From positions 3,144,847 through 3,208,846 of the forward strand of contig CM035355.1 of NCBI GenBank assembly GCA_020137815.1: a DNA stretch of 64,000 nucleotides, given 5' to 3'. Below the pieces are notes generated by a model, which was not told where the DNA came from, ran no database searches, and worked only from the letters and a program-made list of their open reading frames with translations. Below, one piece after another: positions 62,692-64,000 of the stretch. The translations under genes were made by a program, and so were the position numbers. This DNA comes from Hormiphora californensis. Lineage: Eukaryota > Ctenophora > Tentaculata > Cydippida > Pleurobrachiidae. The stretch's first letter is position 1; each line of letters starts with the position of its first letter.

Positions 62692-63135
62692 CGAATAGAG
62701 GGTGTACTAGAATGGGAATAGAGGGTGTTATACTAGAATGGGAATAGAGGGTGTACTAGAATGGGAATAGAGGGTGTTATACTAGAATGGGAATAGAGGG
62801 TGTACTAGAATGGGAATAGAGGGTGTTATACTAGAATGGGAATAGAGGGTGTACTAGAATGGGAATAGAGGGTGTTATACTAGAATGGGAATAGAGGGTG
62901 TACTAGAATGGGAATAGAGGGTGTTCTATAATGGGAATAGAGGGTGTACTAGAATGGGAATAGAGGGTGTTCTAGAATGGGAATAGAGGGTGTACTAGAA
63001 TGGGAATAGAGGGTGTTCTAGAATGGGAATAGAGGGTGTACTAGAATGGGAATAGAGGGTGTTCACTGTTCTAGAATGGGAATAGAGGGTGTACTAGAAT
63101 GGGAATAGAGGGTGTACTATAGATTCTAGAAAGGG
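62692..63135 (+). repeat. 23-26-bp minisatellite (GGGAATAGAGGGTGT type)
   Basis: About 18 units of tagaatgggaatagagggtg with alternating short (tgtac) and longer (tgttatac) spacers. The first part alternates two unit types regularly, suggesting a higher-order dimer. Confidence 0.93.
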
Positions 63136-63790
63136 GAATAGAAGGTGTACTAGTCGAGTGAAGCTGGAAGGAGAAGGAGTATTATAAAAGCAAAGCAATA
63201 AATGCCCGTAGTCAAAGGGCAACTCGAAGAGTAAATGGCTATGGTTAAGCTGAATGAAACGTTTAAATTTGTCAATGTAAAAGGGAAACTGAGGAAGACT
63301 ATTAAATAACGATTCTGTATGAAATATTTGCCCCTCCCAAAGAGCAGAACAATTCTCCCTCCCATAAAACAGAGAGAAGCAACACAGTACACAGTATATA
63401 TGGGCTACAAGTTACTAGATAGAGATATCATAAAAGTGTCACTCACATGATTGATATTATATACCGTACATGTAACGGCGTATATGTTTCACTGCTGCAG
63501 CTGTATGCTCTATCAATCCTGCTCTATCTCTATCTCCCTCTCTCCTCTCGCATTCTCTTTCGCTTTCTCTGTCTCCGAGACTCTCTATCCCTAGACATCT
63601 CTCTAATATGCTATCTTTTTATCTCTGTGTAGTCAGCAGAGATGGAGCACCAAAATCATGACTGTATTATGATATAGAGTCGCTCTAGCGAAGCGATTGC
63701 AATACAATCAAAGGAGATACAAAACAAGAAGAGTGATAGAGCGGGGTGGGGGTAGTTGGTTAGATCTTCAAGGGGAGAAAGGGGGAGAGT
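63136..63790. other. No gene recognised
   Basis: Presumed PRKAR1 intron or upstream DNA. The dimerisation/docking exon was looked for on the minus strand and not found. Confidence 0.4.
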
Positions 63791-63912
<122 letters not shown>

Positions 63913-64000
63913 CAGAGGCGACTCTCTCCGTAGCTTGCTACGTAGCTGCAGTAGGAGAGAGGAGAGAGAGAGAAAAAGTAGCCCATTCCAGTTCCCAGAA

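Overview
This 64-kb window is animal nuclear DNA. The genes are split by short GT-AG introns (about 70-300 bp unless a transposon has landed in them), there are long CT/GA microsatellites and minisatellites, and there are many foldback (inverted-repeat) transposons. The gene content is extracellular mosaic proteins (kringle, LamG, discoidin, EGF, Ig), a YHYH protein, pentraxin-like proteins, a CatSper-type sperm channel subunit, FBXO47, MGLL, DPH1, SRP68, WBP2 and a type-I PKA regulatory subunit. Together with the compact introns this suggests a non-bilaterian metazoan, most likely a sponge, but I cannot prove the species. Gene models below were built by hand from splice sites, and I checked that exon lengths and phases agree.

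Layout. 125-2092 (+): 3' part of a single-pass membrane protein with a tail of 12-residue tyrosine repeats. 2352-4930 (-): secreted kringle-LamG protein. 4931-9511: microsatellites and purine-rich DNA, no gene seen. 9512-17611 (+): secreted YHYH protein; its first intron holds a minisatellite, a foldback element with telomere-like repeats, and a 4.7-kb element (10722-15442) with Polinton-like ends and two unknown ORFs. 17700-19088: TTAA-flanked foldback. 19540-28513 (-): CatSper auxiliary-subunit-like gene of at least 15 exons; a discoidin-kringle-EGF-Ig gene (21155-24554, +) is nested in one of its introns. 28569-31011: two more foldbacks. 31559-36156 (+): tandem pentraxin-like genes, the first disrupted by a foldback next to its first splice donor. 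36643-38555 (-): FBXO47. 38596-42530: a TIR element and an RLE-type non-LTR retrotransposon. 43580-45058 (+) MGLL; 45304-50222 (+) DPH1 with introns full of foldbacks; 50501-54132 (+) SRP68; 54504-55980 (+) WBP2. 56944-61222 (-): PRKAR1 exons, with a 5'-truncated retrotransposon in an intron. 61223-64000: mainly microsatellites and a minisatellite.

The cellular genes are ordinary housekeeping or signalling genes (SRP targeting, diphthamide synthesis, cAMP signalling, lipid hydrolysis), plus secreted recognition proteins in the left half. The most novel material is the mobile DNA. The 4.7-kb element has AG...CT ends, a perfect 6-bp target duplication, long TIRs carrying a pol III B box, and two ORFs each with its own TATA box. 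Alongside it is a family of TTAA foldbacks that have themselves been hit by a mariner-type micro-hairpin and by a captured piece of host exon.
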